DNA from: Collimonas sp. PA-H2
GTDB taxonomy: Bacteria; Pseudomonadota; Gammaproteobacteria; Burkholderiales; Burkholderiaceae_D
Assembly (NCBI RefSeq): GCF_002564105.1
Contig: NZ_PDBX01000001.1
Coordinates: forward strand, 3,534,001-3,598,000
DNA length: 64,000 nucleotides
Reading direction: 5' to 3'
Of the stretch, positions 20,397 through 30,185 are shown one piece after another (within the stretch, counting starts at the first letter, position 1; each line of letters opens with the position of its first letter). The position numbers and the translations under genes were made by a program. Below the pieces are notes generated by a model. It did no database searches. It saw only the letters and a list, made by a program, of their open reading frames with translations, and was not told where the DNA came from.

Positions 20397-21623
20397 TCAC
20401 GCCTCGCTGGCGTTTTCCGCGATTATTTCCCGTCGTTCCTGAATCTTTACCCACTCAAGTTTTGCTGAGCGCACAGCCGATTGCTTACTTGTATAAATAT
20501 GCGGTAGTGTTTTTGGATGGCTTCGAGATCCTGCAAGTTGTTCCCCTTGCTTCTTGCTGACCTTGTCGCGCCATTTGGCGACTACGCCAGTGACGCCAGG
20601 ATCTGGATCAGCTTGATCCTCCCGTTCAACTTCGGCTTCCTCGGTGCGCGTCTCCAGCTCGATGCTGCTGGTAAAGCCGGCGTCGCTGATGCTGTGCCGG
20701 ACCTTGGCCGTCAGCCAGTCCTGATTATCGATATCGGCTTTGAATCCTACGACTTCCACAGGCGATTGCGGCATCAGCGCCGGGTCGCCAATTGCTAGTG
20801 ATAATTCCAAGGTTGCGGCGCCGCGCTGGATGCGCTGCCACTCGGCGACGGCGGCGGCGCGGGCGTCGGCCTCATTGGCATAGGTCGTGCGCAGCCGCTT
20901 GCTGTTACCGGGTAATCCCGCCACCACACTGCGGCGCAGGCCGTGCCGGTCGTCATGCCAGAACACGCGCACGCCGCTATAGCTGTCGCGCTCGGCGCTA
21001 TGGTAGCGATGCCTGTCGCCCAGGTTGCGCGTGATGCGGATCAGCGGCAGGTCGCGGCCTGACGCCGTCTTGCTGCGGCCCGCCGGCATGAATAGCAGCG
21101 TGTCGTTTTTGACGGTCGCGGCTGCGTCGTATTTCTTGCCTAGCCGGCGCAGGAATGCCGCGTCGCTCTCGCGGGTCTGGTCCAGATGCGCGATCTTTAC
21201 ACCCCGTAGCGCGTCGGCAATACCGGCTTTCAGCTCCTGCTGGAATGCGATCATTTCAATCACTGCGCCCAGGGTGGTGTCGTGGAAACTGCGCTCGACC
21301 GGTTGGCGGAAGGTATCGATCAGGCTGGCCGTCCTGGCACGCAAGGTCAGCAGGTCCGGCGCGCCGCTATGCTCGATCTCATCGACGGTAAAAATGCCCT
21401 TGTCGACCAGGCCGGATTCTTGCCAGCCTATCTGTACGTTGATCCTGGCGCCCTTGCTTGGTATCGCGAGCTGGCCATCCGTATCGGACAGGGTAATGCT
21501 CAGTTCGTCGGCGCTGTCGCTACGGCACTCGGTCAGGTCGAGACTGACCAGGCGCGGCGCGAATTTCCCCGTAATGTCCTGGCCGTCCAGCGTGATTTTG
21601 AAAGCAGGGATCGGGTAGTCCAT
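20397..21623 (-). CDS. D: Tail protein gpD (late control D family)
   Basis: P2 gpD forms the hub that joins the tail tube to the spike of contractile tails. The 408-residue protein has the family start (PIPAFKITLDGQDIT) and the conserved ESDAAFLRRLGKKYDA region. The last 70 residues are charged and extend past the usual domain. The gene closes the leftward tail operon and overlaps gpU by one base. Confidence 0.93.
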   Translation of the reverse strand: MDYPIPAFKITLDGQDITGKFAPRLVSLDLTECRSDSADELSITLSDTDGQLAIPSKGARINVQIGWQESGLVDKGIFTVDEIEHSGAPDLLTLRARTASLIDTFRQPVERSFHDTTLGAVIEMIAFQQELKAGIADALRGVKIAHLDQTRESDAAFLRRLGKKYDAAATVKNDTLLFMPAGRSKTASGRDLPLIRITRNLGDRHRYHSAERDSYSGVRVFWHDDRHGLRRSVVAGLPGNSKRLRTTYANEADARAAAVAEWQRIQRGAATLELSLAIGDPALMPQSPVEVVGFKADIDNQDWLTAKVRHSISDAGFTSSIELETRTEEAEVEREDQADPDPGVTGVVAKWRDKVSKKQGEQLAGSRSHPKTLPHIYTSKQSAVRSAKLEWVKIQERREIIAENASEA

Positions 21624-22150
21624 CAGAACAGGCTCCGCATGCTGCCCGCGACATTGTTGAACGTCGAAGCGCCGGTATTGATGGCGTTGCTGGCGCTGTT
21701 GCTGATGCCCTCCAGGCTCAACATGTTTTTGATGCTACCCAGGTCGCCCAGGGTATTGAGCAAGCCCAGCACGGATTCGTCGGTACGCTCCAGGGTGATC
21801 GAAAATTCGATCTTGCCGGCGTCGCCGTCCTGTCTCAGCACCGTGCGGCCTTCGGTCATGCCGGTGATGACGTAGGACCCCAGGATGCGCCCGGTCCCCG
21901 CAATCAGAATCCACGACTTGCCGGTATCGCCCATCAGGCGCAAGGCATCCAGCGAATACACGCTGCCGGTCAGCTCCGGCGCGATCCAGCCGGACAGCGT
22001 GATGGTGTCGTCGCCCTTGCCGGTGTACTGGCGGGCATTACGGGCGCCGACTCGCGACGTACTCGGATGCTTCCAATCCGTCTTGCGTTGCAGCTCCTGG
22101 TAAGCCAGGGTCGGCAGGCTGAAGACAAACATGCCCAGGGTCATCATCAT
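21623..22150 (-). CDS. U: Tail terminator gpU
   Basis: P2-type gpU caps the tail tube and sheath. The 175-residue protein starts at one of several nearby ATG codons (MMMTLGMFVFSLPTLAYQELQR) and contains KHPSTSRVGARNARQYTGKGDD and the IAPELTG region typical of the family. It lies between the tape measure and gpD genes as in P2. Confidence 0.92.
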   Translation of the reverse strand: MMMTLGMFVFSLPTLAYQELQRKTDWKHPSTSRVGARNARQYTGKGDDTITLSGWIAPELTGSVYSLDALRLMGDTGKSWILIAGTGRILGSYVITGMTEGRTVLRQDGDAGKIEFSITLERTDESVLGLLNTLGDLGSIKNMLSLEGISNSASNAINTGASTFNNVAGSMRSLF

Positions 22151-22162
22151 GACAAAAAATCC

Positions 22163-24892
22163 TTAAAAATGATTGTCGGATAAGCTGGAGCGCATCCGCG
22201 CCGCCTTCTGCCTATCTCGCTCTTCCATCGCCAGCATGACGGCGCGGGCAATGGCCTGTTCATCCATACCTGGCGCAGCGGTAATGGAGATCGTGATCGT
22301 GTCGCCCTGGATCACCATGCCGGCGCCGGCTGAACGTGACGCCTGCGGCGCAATCGGTGGCCGCGTATCGAAGGACAGCGCCGGCATGGCTGTTGCTCCG
22401 ATGGCGATGCCGGCGCCGAGCTGGGTCAGTCGCTTGGCAAGGCCGCTGACCTGGTTGATCGGCGCATCCTGTCCGTTTTCGATGCCAAGCGCCAGCCCCT
22501 CGGTGATAAAGCCACCGAATCGGCTAAAGACCCGGCTAGGGCTGTGGATCTCCTGTTCCTTCGCAAACGTGATGCCGACCATGGCCCCCAGCTGCTTGAT
22601 CTTGTCTTTCAAGAAACCGAAGCCCGACGAAATGCCATTGACCAGGCCCTGGATGATGTTGGCGCCGAACTCGGTAAATGTCCCCGGCAGCTCAACACCA
22701 AACCAACTCATGACTCCGGCAAATGCCTTATAGAACAGCCCCAGCGGCGACCAGTTCACTATCAATGCACTGACGCCGCCAATACCGCCGTCGAATGCCG
22801 TTTTCACATCCGCCCACAAGCCGCCAGCAAAGGTCTTGATGGTTTCACATACACGATTAAAGCGCTCGGTGATGCCATCCCACAGATCGCTAAAAAACGC
22901 CTTGAGCGGTTCCCAATTTTTATAGATCAGGAAAGCCAGCACCGCAATGAGGGTAATCAACAGCACAATCGGGTTAGTCAACAAGGCGCGGCCCAGCCAC
23001 AAGACAGTTTTACCGATCGCCATGAAGCCGCCGCCAATGCCGCGCAGGATCGGGGATAACACGCCGCCGCTAACGCCCATCTTGGCGAACAGTACATGCA
23101 ACATGGCATAGGGACCGATCAAGGCGGCCAGGCCCAGCATCAGCGGCCCCAGCACCACCAGGATGCCGGCGAGGATGCCGAAGCCGACAATCATCGCCTT
23201 GGCCGTGGCTGGGTTGCGCTCCATGAAGCCGTTCAAGCCTTCCAGGGCTTTCGTCACGGTTTCGATGGCGCTGGAATACAGCGGCAGGATTTTTTCGCCC
23301 ATGGTTAGCTGGAGGTCGGCCAGCTTGGCGTGCGCGTCCATTTCCTTGCCGGCGGCCTGTTCGCGGGCCAGCGGTTCCAGCTGGTCCACATCGTAGGCGC
23401 CTTCATTTAAATTCCGATTCTTGTGGATCTGGGCGCGCTGCAAGTACATGTTCGCCATCAGGTCGCCAGCCTTGCGATTGGTAAACAGGCTGCCGATGGT
23501 GTCGAGAATCTTGTCTTTGCCGGTAATGCCGTTTTTTGCCAATTGCGGCAACAGGACCTTTTCCATCCACTCGAATTGGCTTTTCTTGAACAGGTCGGAA
23601 CCCAGCAACGCACCAGGGTTCAGCTGGGCAGTTTGTCCGACCTTGTCCGGCACGACCTTGGTGTGATCGCCAATCAGGCCCAGCTTGTCCAGATTGATCG
23701 CAGCGCGCTTGCTGGTGCGTCCCTGGTACAGATTGTTATAGCTCGACATCAGGCCGTTACCGACCCCAAAGCCGCCCAGCTCCTGCACCAGCGGTTCCAG
23801 CTCGTAGTAAAACGACTTTTCGTCCATGCCCTTGGCAGCGATGCCGCCGGTCTTGATGAGGTTCAGCCATTCGGTAGGACCGACCCGGCCACCCGTGGCG
23901 GAAATGACCTTCTGCACCATGTTGGCCTGTTCGTGGAATTTCTCGGAACTGGCCGTGCCGCCGCGCACCTCGATGACCTTCAGCATGTCCATGAACTTGC
24001 GTTCATTCTCGCCGCCGGCTTCCTCGCCATAAAACGCCTTATTTGCAAATTTCATCTTCGCCAGCATGGGAGCGACCATCTGCGCATGCGGCAGATCGCC
24101 GAACACGGACATGCTGTCCCTGACTAACTCCAGGTTCTCGGCATGGCTGGTGCCGTAGGTTTTCATGTTGCGGGCGTAGCTCTCGGCGTCGGCGCTGACC
24201 TTCGGTCCAAGGCCCAGGGCAGTAATGCGGCCCTTCTCGGTCTGGTAGTGTTTCGCTTCTTTCAAGCCAGTGACCAAGGGCGCCCCCACGGCGGCGCCGG
24301 CCACCGTCGCACCGATGCCGGCCGCAGCGACATTGCCGGCGGTGGTACGCAGCTTGTCGGCGTGCTGGCGGGCGCCAGCAATCTTTTGCTGTTGCGCGCC
24401 GACTGCGGCCAGCTTCTTCTGCTGGGCGGTGAGTTCTGCATTGGTAAAGGCGATGCTGTTCTTGAGCCAGGTCTGAGCCGTGCCGAGCTGGCGCGTATCG
24501 ATGCCGGCGCCGGACAAGCGCGTGCGCAGGATCTGCATTTGTTCGCCTTGCTGCTGGCCGGCCTGCTTCAAGGCGCTGGCGGATTTGACGGCGGCGTTCC
24601 ATTCGCGGGTCATGGCGCGCGTGGGTTCCTCCGTTTGACGCATCCTCTGCGCCAGGGCGGCAATCTGCTGTTGCGTCTCGCGCAGCTTGCCAGAGCTGGC
24701 CTGCAAGCCGGCATTCAGTTCGCGGAAGCGCCCAACATCTTTTTGCTGGGCGTTGAGTTCTTTCAGCCGGTCGTTATTGGCCTTGATGGCTTTACCCAGG
24801 GCGGACGATTCGCCGGTGATCTTTTTTAAGGGGCCGGTCAGCTTGTCCAGCGCCGCAAAGACCACCTGTAGCCGCAATTGCTTCTCACTCAT
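22163..24892 (-). CDS. T: Tail tape measure protein gpT
   Basis: Sets tail length and passes into the host during injection. The 909-residue protein has an N-terminal coiled coil (about 10-190, rich in Gln, Lys and Ala), a central TP901-type core, a membrane-like stretch (AKAMIVGFGILAGILVVLGPLMLGLAALIGP; hydrophobic to about 655) and a C-terminal part. Length and order fit P2-like phages. It lies directly downstream of E', as in P2. Confidence 0.93.
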   Translation of the reverse strand: MSEKQLRLQVVFAALDKLTGPLKKITGESSALGKAIKANNDRLKELNAQQKDVGRFRELNAGLQASSGKLRETQQQIAALAQRMRQTEEPTRAMTREWNAAVKSASALKQAGQQQGEQMQILRTRLSGAGIDTRQLGTAQTWLKNSIAFTNAELTAQQKKLAAVGAQQQKIAGARQHADKLRTTAGNVAAAGIGATVAGAAVGAPLVTGLKEAKHYQTEKGRITALGLGPKVSADAESYARNMKTYGTSHAENLELVRDSMSVFGDLPHAQMVAPMLAKMKFANKAFYGEEAGGENERKFMDMLKVIEVRGGTASSEKFHEQANMVQKVISATGGRVGPTEWLNLIKTGGIAAKGMDEKSFYYELEPLVQELGGFGVGNGLMSSYNNLYQGRTSKRAAINLDKLGLIGDHTKVVPDKVGQTAQLNPGALLGSDLFKKSQFEWMEKVLLPQLAKNGITGKDKILDTIGSLFTNRKAGDLMANMYLQRAQIHKNRNLNEGAYDVDQLEPLAREQAAGKEMDAHAKLADLQLTMGEKILPLYSSAIETVTKALEGLNGFMERNPATAKAMIVGFGILAGILVVLGPLMLGLAALIGPYAMLHVLFAKMGVSGGVLSPILRGIGGGFMAIGKTVLWLGRALLTNPIVLLITLIAVLAFLIYKNWEPLKAFFSDLWDGITERFNRVCETIKTFAGGLWADVKTAFDGGIGGVSALIVNWSPLGLFYKAFAGVMSWFGVELPGTFTEFGANIIQGLVNGISSGFGFLKDKIKQLGAMVGITFAKEQEIHSPSRVFSRFGGFITEGLALGIENGQDAPINQVSGLAKRLTQLGAGIAIGATAMPALSFDTRPPIAPQASRSAGAGMVIQGDTITISITAAPGMDEQAIARAVMLAMEERDRQKAARMRSSLSDNHF

Positions 24893-24901
24893 CCTAGTTT
24901 C

Positions 24902-25018
24902 CTATTCTTCAGCGCCGCTGCGCACCCTGGCGCGTTCGCGCCAGGCCATCAAGTCCGTTATGTCCAATTCATCCATGGCCTGCGGCGGCCAGTGAAACAC
25001 CACCGCAATATCGGCCAT
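24902..25018 (-). CDS. Tail chaperone extension gpE' (read by -1 frameshift from E)
   Basis: A 38-codon frame beginning MADIAVVFHWPP, the hallmark of GpE-family proteins. In P2 this frame is reached mostly by a -1 ribosomal shift near the end of E, giving the long chaperone E+E'. Here the frame is open all the way from the slippery site at 25069-25075 through the ATG at 25018 to the stop. It may be made as a fusion, on its own, or both. Confidence 0.85.
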   Translation of the reverse strand: MADIAVVFHWPPQAMDELDITDLMAWRERARVRSGAEE

Positions 25019-25026
25019 CGGATCTT

Positions 25027-25362
25027 CTACTCGGTCCGGAAGGCCGCCAGCCGATCCGCTCTCTTCACCAAAAAAATGGCAACCTCCGCGCCGATCTCGG
25101 TCAAGTCCGCCGGGTCCATGCCGGCGACTTCGTGCGAGGTCAGGGTCGGTTGTGTGATACGTGGCAAAACGGTCTGCAAGGCGGCCACGCTCAGATTGCC
25201 CAATTCCATCAAAGAGACGCCGCGCAGCTCTCCCGCCTTCGGGCGCCGGATGGTGATTTCGCTGATGAAGTCATCGCCTCGCTTGATCGGTTCGTCCAGG
25301 GTGATCGACTTGGAGATAGCAGTAACGATAGCGGTCTTGGAAATAGCAGTAGTGTTTTTCAT
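25027..25362 (-). CDS. E: Tail assembly chaperone gpE
   Basis: P2 gpE helps load the tape measure protein for tail assembly. I start at the ATG that gives MKNTTAISK (111 residues); an in-frame TTG lies four codons upstream. The protein has the family middle (RRPKAGELRGVSLMELG). Sixteen codons before the stop is T-TTT-TTG in the correct frame for a -1 shift. Confidence 0.9.
   Translation of the reverse strand: MKNTTAISKTAIVTAISKSITLDEPIKRGDDFISEITIRRPKAGELRGVSLMELGNLSVAALQTVLPRITQPTLTSHEVAGMDPADLTEIGAEVAIFLVKRADRLAAFRTE
25069..25075 (-). other. Programmed -1 frameshift site in gpE
   Basis: The heptamer T TTT TTG, read ATT-TTT-TTG in the E frame, is the same slippery sequence as in P2. After a -1 shift the ribosome reads GEESGSAGG... 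in an open frame that joins E' without a stop. Confidence 0.85.
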
Positions 25363-25426
25363 AGAGGCTTTCAAAAGGTTTTAAGAGCGAAAAAATAAAA
25401 GGGGTTGGAGTTGTTCTTGACCTGGC

Positions 25427-25936
25427 TTACAGGCCGATAGCGCGGCGCAGATCTGCGTTACGATCCACGCCGCCGATTTTCTCGACGCCGTTGACGAAAT
25501 CGAATTCGTAGATCGATTTGTTGTCGATGGTCAGCTTGTAATAGCTGCATGCAGTGCTGTATTTCTGGTTCGTCTCTTCTGTCGACTTGGCGCTGCCCAT
25601 ATCGATTTCCTTGTGGCGCCCGCGCACAACGATTTCCACGGTCGATACGGTGCCGTCGTCGTCGTTTTCATAGCCGCCGGAAAAGCGCAGTTGGGTGGCG
25701 TTGTGGCTGCGGGCGCCATACTGCAGCAAGGCATCGATCAGGATGCCACCTGCGGTCCACTCCAGCGTGATCGCTTCGTTGCCAAAGTCCACCGATACCG
25801 GGCCGGTCATACCGGCGGCGCGGTATTCCTCCATCTTGCGCGAGAGTTTCGGCAAAGTGATTTCCGTGACCTGGCCGAAGTAGGAATTTCCGCTATCGAA
25901 CAGATTGAACAGTTTCAATTTTTTAGGCATGCCCAT
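25427..25936 (-). CDS. FII: Major tail tube protein gpFII
   Basis: Forms the inner tube of the contractile tail. The 169-residue protein carries the family pattern MPKKLKLFNLFDSGNSY near the start and HKEIDMGSAKSTEE further on, and has the usual length. Directly downstream of the sheath gene. Confidence 0.95.
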   Translation of the reverse strand: MGMPKKLKLFNLFDSGNSYFGQVTEITLPKLSRKMEEYRAAGMTGPVSVDFGNEAITLEWTAGGILIDALLQYGARSHNATQLRFSGGYENDDDGTVSTVEIVVRGRHKEIDMGSAKSTEETNQKYSTACSYYKLTIDNKSIYEFDFVNGVEKIGGVDRNADLRRAIGL

Positions 25937-25963
25937 GGTGTGATGCTCTCTTTCTGTAATTGG

Positions 25964-27136
25964 TTAGGCGGCAACAGCAGCGGCGAAGTCGGCCAGGTAG
26001 CGGTCAGTGATGCGCTGCTGGAACATCAGGTTTTCCAGGGGCGGGACCGGGGTATAGTCGTAATCGATTGTCAGCTGGCCGTTCTTCAAATTTTCCTTGC
26101 TGTTGAACTGTTCATCGCACCAGGCGCTACCGCCGATCAGATAGCCGCGCTTGACCAGGTCGCGGAATTTGGCGTTGATGCTTTCGACCAGGTCTTTTGC
26201 CAGCGACGGATGCAAGGGCTTGTCGGCATAGGTCATATGCGCCTCGGCAATCGTGTCAGCCAGCACCTGGGCGGTACGCGTGTAGTTCTCAAAATAGAAG
26301 AATTCCGGCGTTTCGCAAGTGCGCGAACCCCAGAAGCGGAAGCCGCCGCTGTTAATCAGCGTGGTGACTTCCTTGGCGTTCAGGAAGCCGGCATCGGTGG
26401 CCGGATCTTGCAGATCCCAGAACACGTCCGCCGAGATGCCGGTCGGGCCGTTGACGACGATATTGGACAGGGACTTATGCCAGCCGATCTCTTCGTCCAG
26501 TTTGGCGCGCAGGCCCAGGGCATAGGCCACAGCCGAGATATTGGCGTCCGCATTGGTGGCAGTGTCCCAGCTCACGAAATCCGGCCAGATCAGCATCAGT
26601 TCGCGCTGGCCGAAATCCTTCCGATACAGCACCGCGTCTTCCTTGGTCAGACAGCCGTGCGCAGATGCATAGACAAAGCCGCGCAGCTTTTGGGCGACGC
26701 TGACCATGGCGTTCGTCACGGCCTTGGTGTCCAGCCCTGGCGCGCCAAGGATGCGCGGCTTGATACCGAGTTTGCTCTGCGCGGCTAGCAGCGCCTTGAC
26801 GCCGGTGTACTTGCCAGCCGCGGTCGTGGTGCCGATCACATTAGAGGTGGTTTCCGCTTCGTCCTTGCCTTCGGCCACGCGCACCACCACCGTAAACGGT
26901 TTAGTCTGCATGCCGATAGCGTCGAGGGCGCGGCGCAACGTTCCCTTGACGCCGGCTTTGCCGATGGCGGCGGGGACATTGGTCAGCAGGACCGGCGTAT
27001 CGAGCGGGAAGGCAACCGGGTCGGCATCCTCGGCGGTAGCAACCAGGCCGATCACGGCGGTGCTGATAGTGCGGATTGGTCGGGTGCCATCGTTTTTTTC
27101 GATGACGCGCACGCCGTGGTGGTAATCAGTAGGCAT
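25964..27136 (-). CDS. FI: Tail sheath protein gpFI
   Basis: Contractile sheath subunit of 390 residues. The N-terminus (YHHGVRVIEKNDGTRPI), the TAVIGLVATAEDAD strand and the C-terminal PPLENLMFQQRITDRYLADF are typical of P2 FI. An AGGA ribosome binding site precedes the ATG. Confidence 0.95.
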   Translation of the reverse strand: MPTDYHHGVRVIEKNDGTRPIRTISTAVIGLVATAEDADPVAFPLDTPVLLTNVPAAIGKAGVKGTLRRALDAIGMQTKPFTVVVRVAEGKDEAETTSNVIGTTTAAGKYTGVKALLAAQSKLGIKPRILGAPGLDTKAVTNAMVSVAQKLRGFVYASAHGCLTKEDAVLYRKDFGQRELMLIWPDFVSWDTATNADANISAVAYALGLRAKLDEEIGWHKSLSNIVVNGPTGISADVFWDLQDPATDAGFLNAKEVTTLINSGGFRFWGSRTCETPEFFYFENYTRTAQVLADTIAEAHMTYADKPLHPSLAKDLVESINAKFRDLVKRGYLIGGSAWCDEQFNSKENLKNGQLTIDYDYTPVPPLENLMFQQRITDRYLADFAAAVAA

Positions 27137-27163
27137 AGAATTCCTATAAATGAGGTGGGTAAA

Positions 27164-27616
27164 TTAATGTGCCGTGATGCCGGGTGCGGGCGGCCAGGTA
27201 ATGACGTGCGGGAAATTTTCTTGATTCGGCACGCGATTGACGGCAACCCGGTACTGCTTCCATTGCCTGAGCAACGCAAGTTCCGCCGGCATGGCATCGT
27301 CCAGCTCGACGGCATCCTGTAGCGGCGCCATTGCCAACGTGGCATCCGCCAGGAGCTGATCGCGCTTGCCGATGGCGGTGGCCGTGAGCTGACTCTCCGT
27401 GGGTGGCACTGGTTTTACCTCTTCCGGTTGCGGTATGGGTTCTATGGCCCACTTATCTTCAGCAAAGGTGGCTTGCTCGTCTTGGGAAACGTCTGGTGGC
27501 GCGATGCCGGTGGCATAGGCCGGTACTAAAAAGATGCCAGGTTCCAGCGGCGAGACATCCGCAGAGGAGGTGCTGAGATAGACGGCGGTATCGGGATGGT
27601 AGTGATAGATTTTCAT
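27164..27616 (-). CDS. G: Tail fibre assembly chaperone (gpG position)
   Basis: A 150-residue protein with the tail-fibre-assembly arrangement: a short N-terminal beta region (MKIYHYHPDTAVYLSTSSAD), the Pro-rich linker PIPQPEEVKP, then a helix and the C-terminal (KQYRVAVNRVPNQENFPHVITWP) typical of phage Gp38/gpG-type chaperones. It follows the fibre gene by 11 bases. I start at ATG 27616; an in-frame TTG upstream is less likely. Confidence 0.85.
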   Translation of the reverse strand: MKIYHYHPDTAVYLSTSSADVSPLEPGIFLVPAYATGIAPPDVSQDEQATFAEDKWAIEPIPQPEEVKPVPPTESQLTATAIGKRDQLLADATLAMAPLQDAVELDDAMPAELALLRQWKQYRVAVNRVPNQENFPHVITWPPAPGITAH

Positions 27617-27627
27617 GGAATTGGATA

Positions 27628-28650
27628 TCAGTATTTGATGCAAACTAGTAACGCGATGTTGCGTGGCCTGGTTTCAGTACCGCCGGCAAATCCGGTGATA
27701 TATGAACTGCCTGGGGTCCCGCCGCTTTCGGAAGCGACCCCGGTTGTTCCAATCGTATTTCTCGTATTGATGAGGTGAGAATGGCTGCGCAATTCGTCTG
27801 ATTGAAACGAACCGATTGAACGTCCGCCGTCAATGCCGCGCCCATCATCCAGACCACGCATAAACTCACCGCGCAGATCAGGCACGGCAAAGGTGGCGGC
27901 GCCATCTCCTGCGCCAAAGCGAGTACCAATGGCACGAAATAAGGCCGCGTAGGTGGCGCGGGAAACCAACGCGCCATTGGCTTTAAGCCATCCAACGGGG
28001 GCTGATGTCGTTGCAAAGTAAGCAATTTCACCGCAGGGGGAGAGTTCCGAGACCAATGCCAAAGGTGTGCCGCCAAGATTTTTTAATGCGGTCTCGGGAT
28101 TGGCGACATCGGCCAAATTGGCGGCAATCCGGTTGTACTGCGCATGCGGATTGCTCTTGGATTCATGTTGCGCTATCTGTGCCAGGGCGAATTCTTCCGC
28201 ATAGCTACGGGTTGCCAGCACCACGGCCGGATCGATTTTGAGCTCGACGGTGCTAGTGCTGCTGACCAGCAGCACTAGCCGTACAACCTGGGTACGACCG
28301 CTACCTTCGGAAAGTTGCGGCTTATAGCTGGGTGGGCAATTGGCCACAGCGCACAAATAGCCATCTTCGTCATAGACCCCGATTTCGCGTATCCACCAAC
28401 CACCAACGTTCTCAGGTAATACCTGCTCAACGATGAGCTGACTCGGATTGGCAGGGTCAACAGCGAGTCGATTCAACGGTGCACGGCGGCGCTCATTGAG
28501 CAACATTGTCTGCTTGCGATCAGGGATTGACGCCTTGTCATAGGCATCACCGACGCCCATATGGGTTAGTTTAATAGTCGTGCCGAGCGCGGAAGCGTTG
28601 GCAAGTTTGGCTTCACCGAAGGCGGTCAAGGTGGCGAAATAAGTACTCAT
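27628..28650 (-). CDS. H: Tail fibre protein gpH with collar domain
   Basis: A 340-residue fibre, short for P2-like phages. The N-terminal gpH domain is clear (FGEAKLANASALGTTIKLTHMGVGDA, WWIREIGVYDEDG). The C-terminal part is a collar fold (GEIAYFATTSAPVGWLKANGA, FAVPDLRGEFMRG). The host-binding tip is small, and the last 60 residues are Gly/Thr-rich. The gene probably determines host range. Confidence 0.93.
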   Translation of the reverse strand: MSTYFATLTAFGEAKLANASALGTTIKLTHMGVGDAYDKASIPDRKQTMLLNERRRAPLNRLAVDPANPSQLIVEQVLPENVGGWWIREIGVYDEDGYLCAVANCPPSYKPQLSEGSGRTQVVRLVLLVSSTSTVELKIDPAVVLATRSYAEEFALAQIAQHESKSNPHAQYNRIAANLADVANPETALKNLGGTPLALVSELSPCGEIAYFATTSAPVGWLKANGALVSRATYAALFRAIGTRFGAGDGAATFAVPDLRGEFMRGLDDGRGIDGGRSIGSFQSDELRSHSHLINTRNTIGTTGVASESGGTPGSSYITGFAGGTETRPRNIALLVCIKY

Positions 28651-28660
28651 AGATTAATGC

Positions 28661-29281
28661 TCACGGGTAAATAGTCATGGTGTCGATGGTATGGGCAGCG
28701 CCGGCATGGACCAGGTCGCCACGAATGGCAATCAGTTCGTCCAACCAGGGATAGACGGTGAGATCGTCGCCGTCGAAGGTAGTCGCGCAGACATAAAGCC
28801 GACCATGACTTTCCAGCTGGATTGCCAAGCTGGTCAAATGGCGACTGATTGGTTTGGCGTCGGCAATCAGTCTTTCCATTTCGCCATACATGGCATCCGT
28901 GATGCCGGTGTCCTGGACGCCGATGTCGAGCTGGAATGTGCCAGGGACACCCATAGGGGTCATTTGCCACCATTCGGTGATAGCGATCCGATAGCCAAGG
29001 GCTTCGACCACCTGCCGCACGGCGGCAATCGTGCCCTTATGCTTGTGAATGTAATAGGCCGCTTTAATGGCGGCGCGCTGCATTGCTTCCGGCCAGGCAT
29101 CATCCCAACGGTCTACGGAGAATTCCCAGGCAAGAAACGGCAGTAGGTCGACGGGGCAGGTATCGGGATTACGCACATAGCGCACCGGTACGGTCAGCGT
29201 GTCGATGCGGGCGCAAGCCGTCGCTAGTGCCCGCTCCAGCGGCTTGGCATTGGGTGGCAATGTGGCGACAATATTATTCAT
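28661..29281 (-). CDS. I: Baseplate protein gpI
   Basis: P2-type baseplate wedge protein of 206 residues with the family signature (LLPFLAWEFSVDRWDDAWPE, YIHKHKGTIAAVRQVVEALG). ATG 29281 overlaps the end of gpJ by eight bases; a longer upstream frame only reads into J. Confidence 0.93.
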   Translation of the reverse strand: MNNIVATLPPNAKPLERALATACARIDTLTVPVRYVRNPDTCPVDLLPFLAWEFSVDRWDDAWPEAMQRAAIKAAYYIHKHKGTIAAVRQVVEALGYRIAITEWWQMTPMGVPGTFQLDIGVQDTGITDAMYGEMERLIADAKPISRHLTSLAIQLESHGRLYVCATTFDGDDLTVYPWLDELIAIRGDLVHAGAAHTIDTMTIYP

Positions 29282-30185
29282 CTTCCACCTGGACGGTGAT
29301 ACGGATGCCAGTACAGCGGGCCGCCTGGGTAGCATCCAGCAGCAAATTGGCTGGCGGTGAAATCAAGTCAACGTGACGCACGCCTTCCACATGCAAGGCA
29401 GCCGTCAGTGCCGTGCGATAAATGCTGTATTTCAATGGGCGGCGCGGCTGGGAGGCGATGGTGGCACGGGATTTGGCGGTGGCGATGGCAATGGGCGACA
29501 CTGGTCCTTTACCGACATAGAGCGTCGCCTCAATCTGATAGTCAATTATCTGGGCGATCTGGACGATCAGGCGGTCACCGATGGGACGAATGTCTTCGGC
29601 AGACAACGCCGCATAGACAATATCGAGCAATTCGCGGTCAGCGATGCCGTCATACAATGCCGACAGGATGGTAATGACCACGACTGCAGGTGACGGGCTG
29701 GTGGCACTGGCATCCTTTACGCGGCCATCTGCGCTACGGGCATGGAATTCGTAAGAGGATCGTGGGCCGGCAACAGACAGGCCGTCCGGTGCTTCCTGGA
29801 TGCGCAGGCGGTAGGCGTCATCTTCTTCACGTACTTCAGCTACGGGCGGCACGGCGTTCGGATCTGCTGGCGTGACCACCAGGCGCGATACGTTCGAGTT
29901 CGCGCCGATATGGTCCAGATCGCTACCCACGGCATAAGCTAGCATCAAGGCGCGGGCGGCGTCATTGATACGGGTACGGAGGATCATTTCACGATAGCTG
30001 TTCTCCTCCAGTAGCTTGGTCGCCGGCTCCGACTCCAGGGACAGCATTGCTGCAACGGTGGCGCGTTGCTCCGCTGGCAGCAGTTCCAGGACGGCAGCTT
30101 TGCGGGACGCCAGAATGACTTCATAGTCCACGGTCTCAATGACGGACGGCGCAGGCAGAAGTGATAAGTCAATTGGCGCACTCAT
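29274..30185 (-). CDS. J: Baseplate protein gpJ
   Basis: Baseplate wedge protein of 303 residues. It begins MSAPIDLSLLPAPSVIE and contains SYREMILRTRINDAARA and DLDHIGAN, both conserved in P2 J. Its start overlaps the stop of W (ATGA), so the two are translationally coupled. Confidence 0.94.
   Translation of the reverse strand: MSAPIDLSLLPAPSVIETVDYEVILASRKAAVLELLPAEQRATVAAMLSLESEPATKLLEENSYREMILRTRINDAARALMLAYAVGSDLDHIGANSNVSRLVVTPADPNAVPPVAEVREEDDAYRLRIQEAPDGLSVAGPRSSYEFHARSADGRVKDASATSPSPAVVVITILSALYDGIADRELLDIVYAALSAEDIRPIGDRLIVQIAQIIDYQIEATLYVGKGPVSPIAIATAKSRATIASQPRRPLKYSIYRTALTAALHVEGVRHVDLISPPANLLLDATQAARCTGIRITVQVEDE

Noticed and set aside
20251..20454. A 67-codon minus-strand frame between repressor and gpD
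   Set aside because: Mostly covers the C-terminus of gpD in another frame, no start signal, basic low-complexity product.
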